From the NCBI RefSeq assembly GCF_021513275.1, contig NZ_CP090978.1, positions 3,596,001 through 3,660,000 on the forward strand: 64,000 nt of DNA. The letters are read 5' to 3'. Shown piece after piece: positions 10,347 through 19,350 of this stretch. This stretch comes from Paenibacillus hexagrammi. GTDB taxonomy: Bacteria; Bacillota; Bacilli; Paenibacillales; NBRC-103111. Below the pieces are notes generated by a model that did no database searches, was not told the origin of the DNA, and worked only from the letters and a program-made list of their open reading frames with translations. The position numbers and the translations under genes were made by a program. Each line of letters opens with the position of its first letter. Position 1 is the first letter of the stretch.

Positions 10347-11942
10347 CTACTTATCACCGCTCTGCATTTTATACTCCTGCGGAAGCTTTCCGTAGTATTT
10401 CTTGAACATATCGCTAAACTGTCTGGCGTTGTTATCCCCCACCTGCTCCGCGATTTCATACACCATCAGATCGGTTTGAAGCAGCAGCTTAACCGCCTGC
10501 TTCATTCGAACCTCGGTTAAATATTGCTTGAAGTTCATTTGAGTATGCTTTTTGAAGAAGGTGCTGAAGTAGTAGGGATTCATGAAGATTTTGGAGGCTG
10601 CCCCTTCTAAAGTAATATTATCCATATAACAGCGCTCCATATACTCTTTCACAGTGAGCAGCTGCTGAGCCTCTTTGCCAACTCCGCCAGACTCCAGACG
10701 CCTAAGCAGCCCTTCCGTAAGATCCTGAAGATACTGCTCTAGTTCCTCGTAGCGGTTAGCATTGTGCATGACAGTCAAGTGACTCTTAAGCTCTTGTCCT
10801 TCTTCAACGAGTGGAATTCCGATTTCCTCCAGTCCTACTGACCACTCGAGCAGCGTGCTGTAGCAGGCCATCACCGCTTTATCCCGGCTGCCTCCGGAAA
10901 AATCGCGTATGTTCGCAAGCAATTCAAAAAGCCGTGACTCCACAAGTGCCCGCTCCTTCGTGACCAGAGCTTGGAAAACCTGTTGTCTGGCATCGCTGAG
11001 GTCCCGCTCTGACACTTCGCTCTTCACCTGAATGTCAGACCAGGAATGAGCCCTTCCACCTTTGAAAAAGACAAGACCCATCGCCTCGCAAGCCGTCCGG
11101 TAGGATTCCTTGATTGCTTCAAGCCCGGTAGCCGTTTTTCCAATTCCGACAGAAAGCGTAATTTTCAAAAAAAGCTGTACGTTATGAATTATATTCGCAG
11201 CAAGAGCTTGCACAGCGTAATTTCCATGATGATTCACCACTGCGCAGAGACGCTCTCCTTTACGTAGGATGATCCCTGCGGCATCGGCGCACATCAATTC
11301 CTCCGCCATGTTACCAATGGCGAATAGCAGCAGCCGCTTTTCGTGTTCCCCCCAGCGGGAATTCTCTCCGGATTGCTCGGGTTCGAGCAGCATCACCGTA
11401 TAATGACTGTACGTACAGCCGGAATCCAGGCTCCTGAGCTTGTCTTCGGCCTCTTCCATCCGAACATCCCCGTCCAGAAGACGGTCGAATAATTCCTCCA
11501 GCTGGGTTTTGCGGTCCTTATGCTCATACACGGCCAGCTTCGTTTTATATTGAATTCCTTCCGACTCTTCCTTTAATAGGGTTATAGCCTTGTCGACAGC
11601 GCTTAGCAGCAGCCCCTTTTCGATCGGCTTGACCAGATAGTCAACAGCACCGAGTGCAAGGGCATCCTTGGCATAGGAGAACTCCTGATACGCACTGATA
11701 AATAGGACCTTACTCCTCAGTCCCCGGCTCGTAATTTCTTTAAGCACATCAATACCGGACCCGTCGGGCATGCTAATGTCGGTAATAACCAAAGAAGGCT
11801 TTTCCCGCTCAATCAGCTCCATGAGCCCTTTACCCGTCCATGCTTCTCCTACAATACGAATACCGAGCTCCTCCCAGGGGATAAGCTTCTTTAAACCTTT
11901 AATAATAATAGGCTCGTCATCGGCCAAAACCGCAGTAATCAT
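10347..11942 (-). CDS. YesN-type response regulator, AraC DNA-binding domain
   Basis: A 531-aa cytoplasmic two-component response regulator. The N-terminal REC domain (1-120) has the acidic pocket D8-D9, the phospho-acceptor D55 in VITDISMP and the conserved K105 in LVKPIEKG. A long linker is followed by a C-terminal AraC-type double helix-turn-helix (about 430-528), containing MNPYYFSTFFKKHTQMNFKQ. Its ATG overlaps the stop of the upstream kinase gene (ATGA), which shows translational coupling. Regulators of this type normally activate the neighbouring sugar ABC transporter and glycosidase genes. The 46-bp elements at 15866-15911 and 20980-21025 are the best candidate targets (inference). 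Confidence 0.9.
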   Translation of the reverse strand: MITAVLADDEPIIIKGLKKLIPWEELGIRIVGEAWTGKGLMELIEREKPSLVITDISMPDGSGIDVLKEITSRGLRSKVLFISAYQEFSYAKDALALGAVDYLVKPIEKGLLLSAVDKAITLLKEESEGIQYKTKLAVYEHKDRKTQLEELFDRLLDGDVRMEEAEDKLRSLDSGCTYSHYTVMLLEPEQSGENSRWGEHEKRLLLFAIGNMAEELMCADAAGIILRKGERLCAVVNHHGNYAVQALAANIIHNVQLFLKITLSVGIGKTATGLEAIKESYRTACEAMGLVFFKGGRAHSWSDIQVKSEVSERDLSDARQQVFQALVTKERALVESRLFELLANIRDFSGGSRDKAVMACYSTLLEWSVGLEEIGIPLVEEGQELKSHLTVMHNANRYEELEQYLQDLTEGLLRRLESGGVGKEAQQLLTVKEYMERCYMDNITLEGAASKIFMNPYYFSTFFKKHTQMNFKQYLTEVRMKQAVKLLLQTDLMVYEIAEQVGDNNARQFSDMFKKYYGKLPQEYKMQSGDK

Positions 11943-12654
11943 GGAGCTTTCACCTCTTTCATGATGGGAAGAACCATTTGTACGGAGGTTCCTATATGAC
12001 GTGTGCTGTTTACCTGAATTCCGTAGTCTTGTCCATACAATCCTGTAATTCGATCATGTACGTTTTTAAGACCGATCCCTCCGGAGCTTGGATCCGATGG
12101 AACACTCCCCTGAAGTCTGCTTCTCAGCTGTTCCAGCGCAGCCCCATCCATACCGATTCCGTCATCATCCACGGTCAGTATGAATCGTCCACTCTCCTTC
12201 GCAGCTGTGAGCCGGATCGTCCCTTTACCTGATTTAGGCATAATTCCATGGTAAATCGCATTCTCTACCAACGGTTGAATGGATAGCTTCGGGAGCATAC
12301 ATCCCATCAACTCTCCATCCATGCGCAAATCCAAAGCCAACCGATGCTCCCCGTAACGAAGCATCATCAGGCGGAAATACTGCTCTATGTTCATTTTCTC
12401 TTCCAAGAGCGTAACATTCTCTTCCCCATAATCGAGTACATATTTTAATTGTTGGGACAAGGAGAGAATCATATCAGCTACCTCCTCATCATCATTCGCG
12501 ACCGCACTCATGCGAATAACCTCCAACGTATTATACAGATAATGAGGACGGATTTGACTCTTCAGAGCCGTTAATTCCGCTTGCTTCTGTTTAATCTGAG
12601 CAACGTAAACCTCATCAATATAGCTGTTTAGACGATCCGTCATCTTGTTAAATC
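11939..12654 (-). pseudogene. YesM-type sensor histidine kinase, sensor and membrane part missing
   Basis: Only the C-terminal part remains. It starts with the end of a HAMP domain (GFNKMTDRL), then the H-box (QIRPHYLYNTLE), the N-box (LVENAIYHG) and the G-boxes (DDDGIGMD, GGIGLKNVHDRI). Normal kinases of this family are near 580-600 aa with two transmembrane segments and an extracellular dCache sensor. Here about 350 N-terminal residues are absent and the frame abuts the broken end of the upstream permease gene. Any ATG in this frame would start in foreign sequence, so a normal membrane kinase cannot be made from this DNA. The stop overlaps the response-regulator start. Confidence 0.85.
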
Positions 12655-13394
12655 CGCGTGCCGGCAAACACCATATCCCACTGGGAGGCAAGCTCTCCCA
12701 CAAATTTGAAAATTTCCACGATCATCGTTCGATTATTAGAATGAAGTACCAGACTCGGCATTAAGAAGTCATTCCAGATCCCCAGTCCTTGAAGAACGAC
12801 CATACTTGCTGTGCAAGGTCCGAGAAGCGGAAATACGATCTGCCAAAAGGTGCGAATTCTCGAGCATCCGTCAATGGAAGCAGCTTCTTCAATTTCAGCC
12901 GGAATTCCTTTAATAAAACTGGTGTACAGCAGTACGCCCATACCAACCGAGCCCGAGATATAAATGAGGATTGGAGCGGTTAATGTACCGTAGAAGCCGA
13001 AAGTTCTCATCTCTTTGAACAAGGGGATCATATAGACCTGAAAGGGAATCATCATCCCTGATAAATAATAGATGTACACGAAGTTCGTCCATTTTTTTCC
13101 GGTACGCTCAATGGCATAAGCAGCCATGGGAATGATCAGAACCATGAAGAGAATCGATACGGTCGTCAAGATCAGGCTGTTCAGCATAGCTTTCGGAAAA
13201 TCTGTCTTAGTTAATAAATATTTGAAGCTCTCCAGATACAAGCTAGACGGAAGGGCCATTGCGTTGCGCAAAATCTCTCCGTTGGATTTGAACGCTGAAA
13301 TCAAACTGAAGTACACCGGGAAGAAAAACAAAACCGCCAAGACCGCTGCGACTGCAAACAGGATGATTTCCAAACCCTTTTTTGATTTATGCAT
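12648..13394 (-). pseudogene. Sugar ABC transporter permease (YtcP type), 3' end lost
   Basis: A 248-aa binding-protein-dependent transport permease of the inner membrane with five to six membrane segments. It has the cytoplasmic EAA loop (EEAASIDGCSRIRTFWQIVFP) that contacts the ATPase. The usual family members run about 30-40 residues longer. Here, right after SQWDMVFAGT, the sequence passes directly into the kinase gene and stops at once. The ATG shares a base with the stop of the first permease (TAATG). Loss of the last membrane segment should impair it. An assembly gap joined at the microhomology around 12,655 is the main alternative. Confidence 0.85.
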
Positions 13395-14323
13395 TACATC
13401 TGCACCTCCCGTTTCCGAAGCAGCTTCACCTGTATTAGAGATACAATCAGGATCAGGATGAAGAGTACCAATGACAATGCCGTGCCGTATCCCTGGCGCA
13501 GCTCTCCGAATCCAACTTTATAAACAATATAGGTTAAGGTTTCCGTAGCGAATCCCGGACCTCCGTCTGTCATAACCGCGATTTGGTCAAAAATCTTCAA
13601 GGCACCGATCATCGAGAGCATCACACATACCGTCATGGCTCCGGCGAGCAGAGGGAATGTGATGTGACGAAATTGCTGCCAGCGGCTCGCTCCATCGATG
13701 GCAGCTGCTTCATGCAGCTCGGGTGGAATGCCCTGCAGACCCGCCAAGTAAATGATCATATAATACCCGGCGCCTTTCCAAACGGTCGTAATCAGGATAG
13801 CAATGAGTGCATAATTGGGATTCCCCAGCCAATCAATCTTATAAGCGCTAAGACCAATTCGGTCCAACAGCTGCGAAATGACTCCGAAGTTATAGTTGAA
13901 GATAATAGCCCACACGAACCCCATCACAATACCGCTAAGCAGTACCGGAAAATAAAAGATGCTTCGCAGCAAATTTTTGAACCAGCGAACTTGATCCACC
14001 AGCATGGCCAATATAATAGCCAATATATTCTCCAGAATAACCAAGGCAACGGATAGGATGACCGTATTCTTAAGAGCGTTATAGACCCGTTCACTGTGAA
14101 ACATCTCTACAAAGTTGTCAAATCCAATGTAATGAATCTCATCGCTGACGCCATCCCAGTTCGTGAAGCTTAAGTTAAAGCTATTTAAGGTAGGATAGAT
14201 GACAAATAATGTATACAAAATAAATGATGGAAGAATAAAAAGAACGGAGAAGGAGAGCCAGGTTTTCTTTTTGGCTGCCGCCTTCGTGTTGGTCGTTACT
14301 CCTAGCGTATTCGCATTCGGCAT
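13394..14323 (-). CDS. Sugar ABC transporter permease (LplB type)
   Basis: An inner-membrane permease of about 309 aa with six transmembrane segments. The EAA motif (HEAAAIDGASRWQQFRHITFP) is present in the last cytoplasmic loop. I chose the ATG at 14323 because it follows AGGAG at a suitable distance; the longer frame to 14368 starts with residues unlike this family. The gene is second in the operon of solute-binding protein, permease, permease, kinase and regulator, and probably imports an oligosaccharide released by the neighbouring enzymes. No ATPase gene is nearby. Such systems usually share an MsmX-type ATPase encoded elsewhere. Confidence 0.9.
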   Translation of the reverse strand: MPNANTLGVTTNTKAAAKKKTWLSFSVLFILPSFILYTLFVIYPTLNSFNLSFTNWDGVSDEIHYIGFDNFVEMFHSERVYNALKNTVILSVALVILENILAIILAMLVDQVRWFKNLLRSIFYFPVLLSGIVMGFVWAIIFNYNFGVISQLLDRIGLSAYKIDWLGNPNYALIAILITTVWKGAGYYMIIYLAGLQGIPPELHEAAAIDGASRWQQFRHITFPLLAGAMTVCVMLSMIGALKIFDQIAVMTDGGPGFATETLTYIVYKVGFGELRQGYGTALSLVLFILILIVSLIQVKLLRKREVQM

Positions 14324-14404
14324 ACTCTCACTCCTAAATGTACTGCTATTTGAGAAGGAGCAATCCACCCGCTTAACCTCAGTAGATTGCTCCGCTAATC
14401 CAGT

Positions 14405-15751
14405 CTATTTTTTGCCTGCTGCGTTCGCCTTTACGTTAGCATCCCACTCAGCATCGGCTTTCTTCATGTATTCTGCACTGAAATCACCTTTAGTGAGCCA
14501 GTCTTGAATTAATTTGTAGTACCAATTGCGCCATTGCGGAGGCATTTGATTCTCGCCCCAGAAGCTGTTGATTTGAAGTGATTTCATGGTGTTCGGATCA
14601 TTCATGACTTCAAGCACACGCTTCATCTGCGGGCCGGCTTCGTAGGAGATGGCTTCTTTGGTTGTCGGAATTCCATTCACAGCTTTCATGAATTTCGTGT
14701 ATTGATCTTTGGAGAAGAAGAAATGAATAAATTCCGTGATGGCTGCTTTCTTATCCGCATCTTGATTCGCGTTCTTGGAGATCGACCATCCTTGAAAGGA
14801 GTTCAAGCCGTTTACAACAATTCGCCCTTTACGGTCAGGCACCGGGTACCAGCCAAATTCGAATTTCGGATCCGCCTGAGAAATTTGCGAGAACATCCAA
14901 GGACCCGAGAATAACTCAGCGGCTTTCCCGGTTACCAGCATCGAAGCCGTTTGATTGTCCGCTGTACTCAGGAAACCTTTATCCACATAACCTTTCGCAA
15001 ATAGCTCGTTGAAGTCCGTCATAGCTTGCATAGGTCCTGCATCCGTGAAGCTTACTTGACCTTTGGTCCGCTTGGAGTTCCAATCCGGATCATCCGCAAA
15101 TACATCGTCCATCAGGAACTTGTTCACCCAGAAGCCCCAGTGGAAAATATCTTTGCCTCCGAAGGTTAGCGGGGTAATGCCCTTTGCTTTCAGCTTTTCT
15201 TGGATTTGAAGGAATTCATCATACGTTTTGGGCTCGGCAGTTATCCCTGCATCTGCATACGCTTTTTTGCTATAGATAATTCCTTGCGGAGCCGTCCCCA
15301 CGATAGGGGCCGTCCAATTCTTGCCGTTCAATTTGGGCGCATCTTTGAATAGTTCAAGCCATTCAGCCGGCAGCTCGGCGATTTTACCCGCTTCGGAGAA
15401 CAGCTGCGTGTCACGCATTTCAACGAGATCCGGGAATTCGTTAACGGCATCCTTGGTTTTAAGCCAATCCAGGTAAGACGCCATTCCACCTTCAGACAGG
15501 TCGTTGATCTTGATATTCGGATTTGCTTTGGTAAATGCCGCTACAGCATCTGCCATCGCTTGCTTGGTAGCCGGGTCACCTGTCGCATAGCCAATGGTGA
15601 ACGTTACATTTTTCTTTGGCGCCGTAGAGCCTGTCGCAGCCGGGCTGGAGCTTGGCTCAGACGAGCTGCTGCCACCGCATGCGGATAAGAGGAGCGAAAG
15701 TGCCGTTACGGTGGTAACGGATACTAGCATGTTTTTTTGAATGTTTTTCAT
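14405..15751 (-). CDS. Sugar ABC transporter solute-binding lipoprotein
   Basis: A 448-aa extracellular solute-binding protein, family 1. The first 25 residues are a lipoprotein signal peptide ending in the lipobox LSAC, followed by a Ser-rich linker. The mature part is of the extracellular carbohydrate-binding type (MREMRDTQLF-like region, GKNWTAPI, GPWMFSQI, QGWSISKNA). It captures an oligosaccharide at the membrane and hands it to the two permeases downstream. The ATG follows GGGAGG. The 46-bp element at 15866-15911, shared with the GH43-GH88 operon, lies about 115 bp upstream and suggests co-regulation with those intracellular enzymes. Confidence 0.9.
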   Translation of the reverse strand: MKNIQKNMLVSVTTVTALSLLLSACGGSSSSEPSSSPAATGSTAPKKNVTFTIGYATGDPATKQAMADAVAAFTKANPNIKINDLSEGGMASYLDWLKTKDAVNEFPDLVEMRDTQLFSEAGKIAELPAEWLELFKDAPKLNGKNWTAPIVGTAPQGIIYSKKAYADAGITAEPKTYDEFLQIQEKLKAKGITPLTFGGKDIFHWGFWVNKFLMDDVFADDPDWNSKRTKGQVSFTDAGPMQAMTDFNELFAKGYVDKGFLSTADNQTASMLVTGKAAELFSGPWMFSQISQADPKFEFGWYPVPDRKGRIVVNGLNSFQGWSISKNANQDADKKAAITEFIHFFFSKDQYTKFMKAVNGIPTTKEAISYEAGPQMKRVLEVMNDPNTMKSLQINSFWGENQMPPQWRNWYYKLIQDWLTKGDFSAEYMKKADAEWDANVKANAAGKK

Positions 15752-15865
15752 CCGTGTATAACCTCCCTATTATGTCTAACCTTGCTTACTGCCTGCTTAT
15801 TAAATCCGATGCTTCAGTATCTGCACCGTTATTTGTTCCATGAATCAAGACTAACATACGCCAAA

Positions 15866-15911
15866 ATTGTTTAGTATGCTGTTTTTTAAGCTTCATATGC
15901 AGGATTTTAAG
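15866..15911. promoter_or_regulatory. 46-bp element shared by two operons, copy B (transporter operon)
   Basis: It matches 36 of 46 bases without gaps to 20980-21025, including GTTTAG, TTTTTT, AGCTTCAT and TTTAAG blocks. It overlaps the last bases of the upstream glycosidase gene and precedes the solute-binding protein start by about 115 bp. A target of the YesN-type regulator is inferred. Confidence 0.6.
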
Positions 15912-18078
15912 ATGTTTGCCCAGCAGGGAAGAGCTCAATAAAGACGGCGGTTCGCGGCAATAACAGATCTTCATTCACTGGGTATTGGAAGTGCCTTTGG
16001 CCAACTAATGCCTTCAAAAGGACAGGATAAGAAGAATGATTCACAACGACGATGCCATTATCAAATACTGCGGTTTCCACATTCGTTTGATGGAACCCGC
16101 AACTTGGCTTCAAATGCCGACCAATCAGATCCTTGGCGATATCGCTTTTCATCATAGGGATCGGATAAAGCTCATTATTCTTCTGTTCTAACGGAACATG
16201 TGGAGCGACTTTTGCACTGTAGGAATACCCATAGTAAAAGCCAAAGGAATACACTACACCTTTTCCCCTCGGATTGGAAACTACGCAGCCGTTCTGGTCC
16301 TTCATATAAGTTGCATGGACTTCCTCGCCTGTAAAGCTCTCAAAACAGCTCCCTTGTGGCAATCCTCCTTCGCCATACTGGATACAATCAAGCTCATGAG
16401 CAGCACCTTGTATAGACAGAGCCGATTCCACAAGCTTATCGGCAGGTCCATGCAGCAGAATGCCCCCTTGATGCACCCAATCTCTGATCCGTTTCTCAGC
16501 TTCCGAGTTTGGTTCTAGGAGATAACAATCATTCGCGCTTATAATGAGGACTTTGTAGTTGTCCAAATAATTCTTCTCAATCATGACGAGATCGATAATG
16601 TCCGCGGAATATCCGGCGTCACAGCAGGATTTAAACCAGCCCAGCAGATCCATTCTGCGTTCTTTATTCCCGTCTACAGACATCGGTTCGAATGTTGACA
16701 TCGCTGATGGGAACAGGAGCGCAATATCCTTTCTTCTATTCCCTTGGATCATCGGAATAACGCGCTTTGCCCATTGATTTGCAGCAGCAAGAGAGTCTTG
16801 GAAGTCTTCGCCCATACGATGCAGAACTCCACCATCATCAAGACCGCACATTCCGTAGGAGGTATATCCTTTTGCACCGCTGGCTACAATGCTCCCAACG
16901 ATTTCACAAGGAGTTACGGTTGCATAGATATCGTTATACAGAAACCTTCCCCAGTAAATTCCTCCTACAAATCCCCTGCCATCGTTCATCGCCCGCATCA
17001 TGCTGTGCTGACAAGACACGATGTAAGGATCAGCATCTCCGTAAGGCGTAACAGGAACGGTGATAAAGTGAGCCGTATCCACATAGGGCGCCAAAGCATA
17101 AATATCAAGACCTCGCATGGCAGTATCCCATAGGTCACTGAAGCCTACATTTGAGAGCAGCGACCCATCAATATTCAGGAAGTAGCTCCACTGGGCCAAA
17201 TTCGGACATAAGTACAAGGACTCGTCCCACTCTTTGAAACGTCTCTGCATGGACTCAAAGTACCGGCAAAGCTCTTCTTTTCTCCATTTCATATTGTCTG
17301 CCCACATGACGGCCTTAGGAGCCAATCCCGCCACATCCTCTGCGGTGTACATAGCTTCGTCTCTGTATGCCAACTCATACCAATAATCAGCTGGAGCTAA
17401 ATCGGCGAACGCTGTAAACGATGTCCCATACTTTTGATTAAAAGCATGAATGTCATCATGATAAGCTCCAGATAACCAATCGACATACCTTGCGATCCCC
17501 TCCTCGTCAAAGCTAGGTGCGACAATAGGATCCCACATGCTGCAAATCGGTTTTCTGATTTGCCCGTTCACCTCGACACTTGTGCCATTCTCGCCGTATG
17601 TGGTTAACAAGCCTTGTACATGCTCCATCATGGAATCCTGCGCTTTAGATGACCAGTATCGATACCATTTTCCGTTGGAGCCGTCCGGATTCACCACTGA
17701 ATCTCCATAAATAGGCGGGCTGAATCGAATATTCGGGTATAAGTTGTCGCCGTTCAAATACAAAGCCAGAAACTCATGGCTCATCCCGTGCTCTTGGAGT
17801 GTCTTGATGGTAAACTCAATCATCTTCAAGTACTGGCTCGCTTCAAGCCCCTGGTATCTGTCTCGAAAATCTTCCCAGGCCTTAGCGTCCAGAAGAAAGC
17901 TGTTAAAGCCAAGCCGCTTAGCCAATTTGACAGAATATTGCACGAAGCCCTCATCATCAAAAGCCGGTTTGTAAAAATTCCCTGCCCATACGTTGATATA
18001 AGGCTCCTTGTTGTTTTGATCAATCATATCATCCACTCCCAATGTCTCTTCTAGTTTTACCGCTTGGTTACTACCCAT
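15907..18078 (-). CDS. Intracellular glycoside hydrolase with beta-galactosidase trimerisation-like domain (GH42-like)
   Basis: A 723-aa protein without signal peptide. The N-terminal two thirds look like a clan GH-A TIM barrel (IYWGRFLYNDIYA, GFSDLWDTAMRGLDIYALAPY). A Rossmann-like domain follows (about 480-620, YKVLIISANDCYLLEP, WVHQGGILLHGPAD), as in the trimerisation domain of GH42 beta-galactosidases, and a beta-rich tail. I cannot assign the exact family or catalytic Glu pair with certainty. It is third in the GH43-GH88 operon, 90 bp after GH88, so it probably acts on imported oligosaccharides. The ATG at 18078 has AGGGAGCT upstream, but the in-frame ATG 16 codons later is also possible. 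Confidence 0.65.
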   Translation of the reverse strand: MGSNQAVKLEETLGVDDMIDQNNKEPYINVWAGNFYKPAFDDEGFVQYSVKLAKRLGFNSFLLDAKAWEDFRDRYQGLEASQYLKMIEFTIKTLQEHGMSHEFLALYLNGDNLYPNIRFSPPIYGDSVVNPDGSNGKWYRYWSSKAQDSMMEHVQGLLTTYGENGTSVEVNGQIRKPICSMWDPIVAPSFDEEGIARYVDWLSGAYHDDIHAFNQKYGTSFTAFADLAPADYWYELAYRDEAMYTAEDVAGLAPKAVMWADNMKWRKEELCRYFESMQRRFKEWDESLYLCPNLAQWSYFLNIDGSLLSNVGFSDLWDTAMRGLDIYALAPYVDTAHFITVPVTPYGDADPYIVSCQHSMMRAMNDGRGFVGGIYWGRFLYNDIYATVTPCEIVGSIVASGAKGYTSYGMCGLDDGGVLHRMGEDFQDSLAAANQWAKRVIPMIQGNRRKDIALLFPSAMSTFEPMSVDGNKERRMDLLGWFKSCCDAGYSADIIDLVMIEKNYLDNYKVLIISANDCYLLEPNSEAEKRIRDWVHQGGILLHGPADKLVESALSIQGAAHELDCIQYGEGGLPQGSCFESFTGEEVHATYMKDQNGCVVSNPRGKGVVYSFGFYYGYSYSAKVAPHVPLEQKNNELYPIPMMKSDIAKDLIGRHLKPSCGFHQTNVETAVFDNGIVVVNHSSYPVLLKALVGQRHFQYPVNEDLLLPRTAVFIELFPAGQTS

Positions 18079-18168
18079 AGCTCCCTGTCAGATGAAAAAT
18101 GAAGAAGAACCCTTCAAATGTAAGGATTCTTCAGTCTGTCGAAAAGAGGGTCTATCGAACGTCTAAAA

Positions 18169-19320
18169 TTACCACAAATACAAATCATTGCCCTTTAGCT
18201 TAAACACGGCTTCCATGAAATAATAATCCCCATAAATAATAGGAAGGTGATGACGCCTGTTATGGTAGGATTCGGTGCCTCGCTGAATGATGCTATCGCT
18301 TGCCTGTGTCCAATCGGACCTTGCATCCAGCGTTTTCAGCAGCTTCAACGCAGCATTCAGATATACGTCCTTCTCATAGGTCCCGACTGCTTTGGCAATC
18401 TCGATTAACCCGCATGCTGCAATGGCCGCCGCTGTGTCATCCTCCCGCTTCGGCTCCAAGGGCTGGCGAAAATCCACAGGAATGACGCCGTCTTCCGGAA
18501 TATTGGCCATGAAATAATGAGCAATTCGCTTGGCGGTCTGGAGATACTCTTCCTTCCCGGTATGGATATAGCTCATCATGAAGCCATAGAGAGCCCACGT
18601 CTGCCCTCTTGTCCAAGAGGAGCCCTCTTCATAGCCTTGTCCCCCGTATGTGCGGACTACCCCGCCGTGAAACGGATCAAATTCCACGATGTGATGAACG
18701 GAACCATCAGGGCGTACGAACGCCGACATTGCTGTGTCCGCATGCTTCATGGCAGTTTGCTTAAATCTTGGATCACCGGTTTCCTCCGTCGCCCAATAGA
18801 GTAAAGGGATATTAAACATACAGTCGATAATCGCCCAGCCTCTAGTATCCCCTTCGTCCAGATCGTTCCACGCACGGATGAAGCCTCCCGCCAGATTGAA
18901 CCTTCCTGCTAACAGATTGGCGGCATGCAGGGCTCTTTTACGTGAAACAGGATTCTTCGTCACCTTATAATTGGCCACACTGGTAGGCAGCCACATGAAG
19001 CCCACATCGTGGTGCAAACCATAGAATTCCTCGAAGCACCGATCCAGATAGTCTTCTGAAATATTGGCGATTTCCTTATATTTGTCTTGGCCGGTCTCGT
19101 GGTGCATAAGCCACATCATGCCGCCCCAGAAGCCGTTGGTCCACCAGCAAATGCCATCTGCATCCGCACCGCTAGGATTCTCAGCTGCCCTGTCATCATG
19201 ATTTCCGTTAACTGCTGTATAAGGAATTTTATATTTCGATTTTTCACTAACCCAGTCCATTTTTTTGGTGATCTTCTCAATAACGGTATGAACCCACTTG
19301 TGATCGGTTTCTTTCAGCAC
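18169..19320 (-). CDS. GH88 unsaturated glucuronyl/galacturonyl hydrolase
   Basis: A 383-aa cytoplasmic enzyme of the alpha/alpha6-barrel family GH88. It removes the 4,5-unsaturated uronic acid from the non-reducing end of oligosaccharides made by polysaccharide lyases. Conserved blocks are visible: WWTNGFWGGMMWLMHHETG, HHDVGFMW with the first catalytic Asp, IIDCMFNIPLLYWA with the second Asp, and SSWTRGQTWALYGF. Length and motifs fit the family. It starts 30 bp after the GH43 gene and precedes the GH42-like gene. Its presence suggests that the locus targets a uronic-acid-containing polymer cut by a lyase, although no lyase gene is in this window. Confidence 0.9.
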   Translation of the reverse strand: MLKETDHKWVHTVIEKITKKMDWVSEKSKYKIPYTAVNGNHDDRAAENPSGADADGICWWTNGFWGGMMWLMHHETGQDKYKEIANISEDYLDRCFEEFYGLHHDVGFMWLPTSVANYKVTKNPVSRKRALHAANLLAGRFNLAGGFIRAWNDLDEGDTRGWAIIDCMFNIPLLYWATEETGDPRFKQTAMKHADTAMSAFVRPDGSVHHIVEFDPFHGGVVRTYGGQGYEEGSSWTRGQTWALYGFMMSYIHTGKEEYLQTAKRIAHYFMANIPEDGVIPVDFRQPLEPKREDDTAAAIAACGLIEIAKAVGTYEKDVYLNAALKLLKTLDARSDWTQASDSIIQRGTESYHNRRHHLPIIYGDYYFMEAVFKLKGNDLYLW

Positions 19321-19350
19321 AGTTTACTCCCCACTTTCTGTTTTCCCTAG

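Noticed and set aside
11939..12703. A complete 254-aa kinase starting at 12703
   Set aside because: The first 16 codons are read out of frame through the permease gene, so this start is an artefact of the fusion junction.
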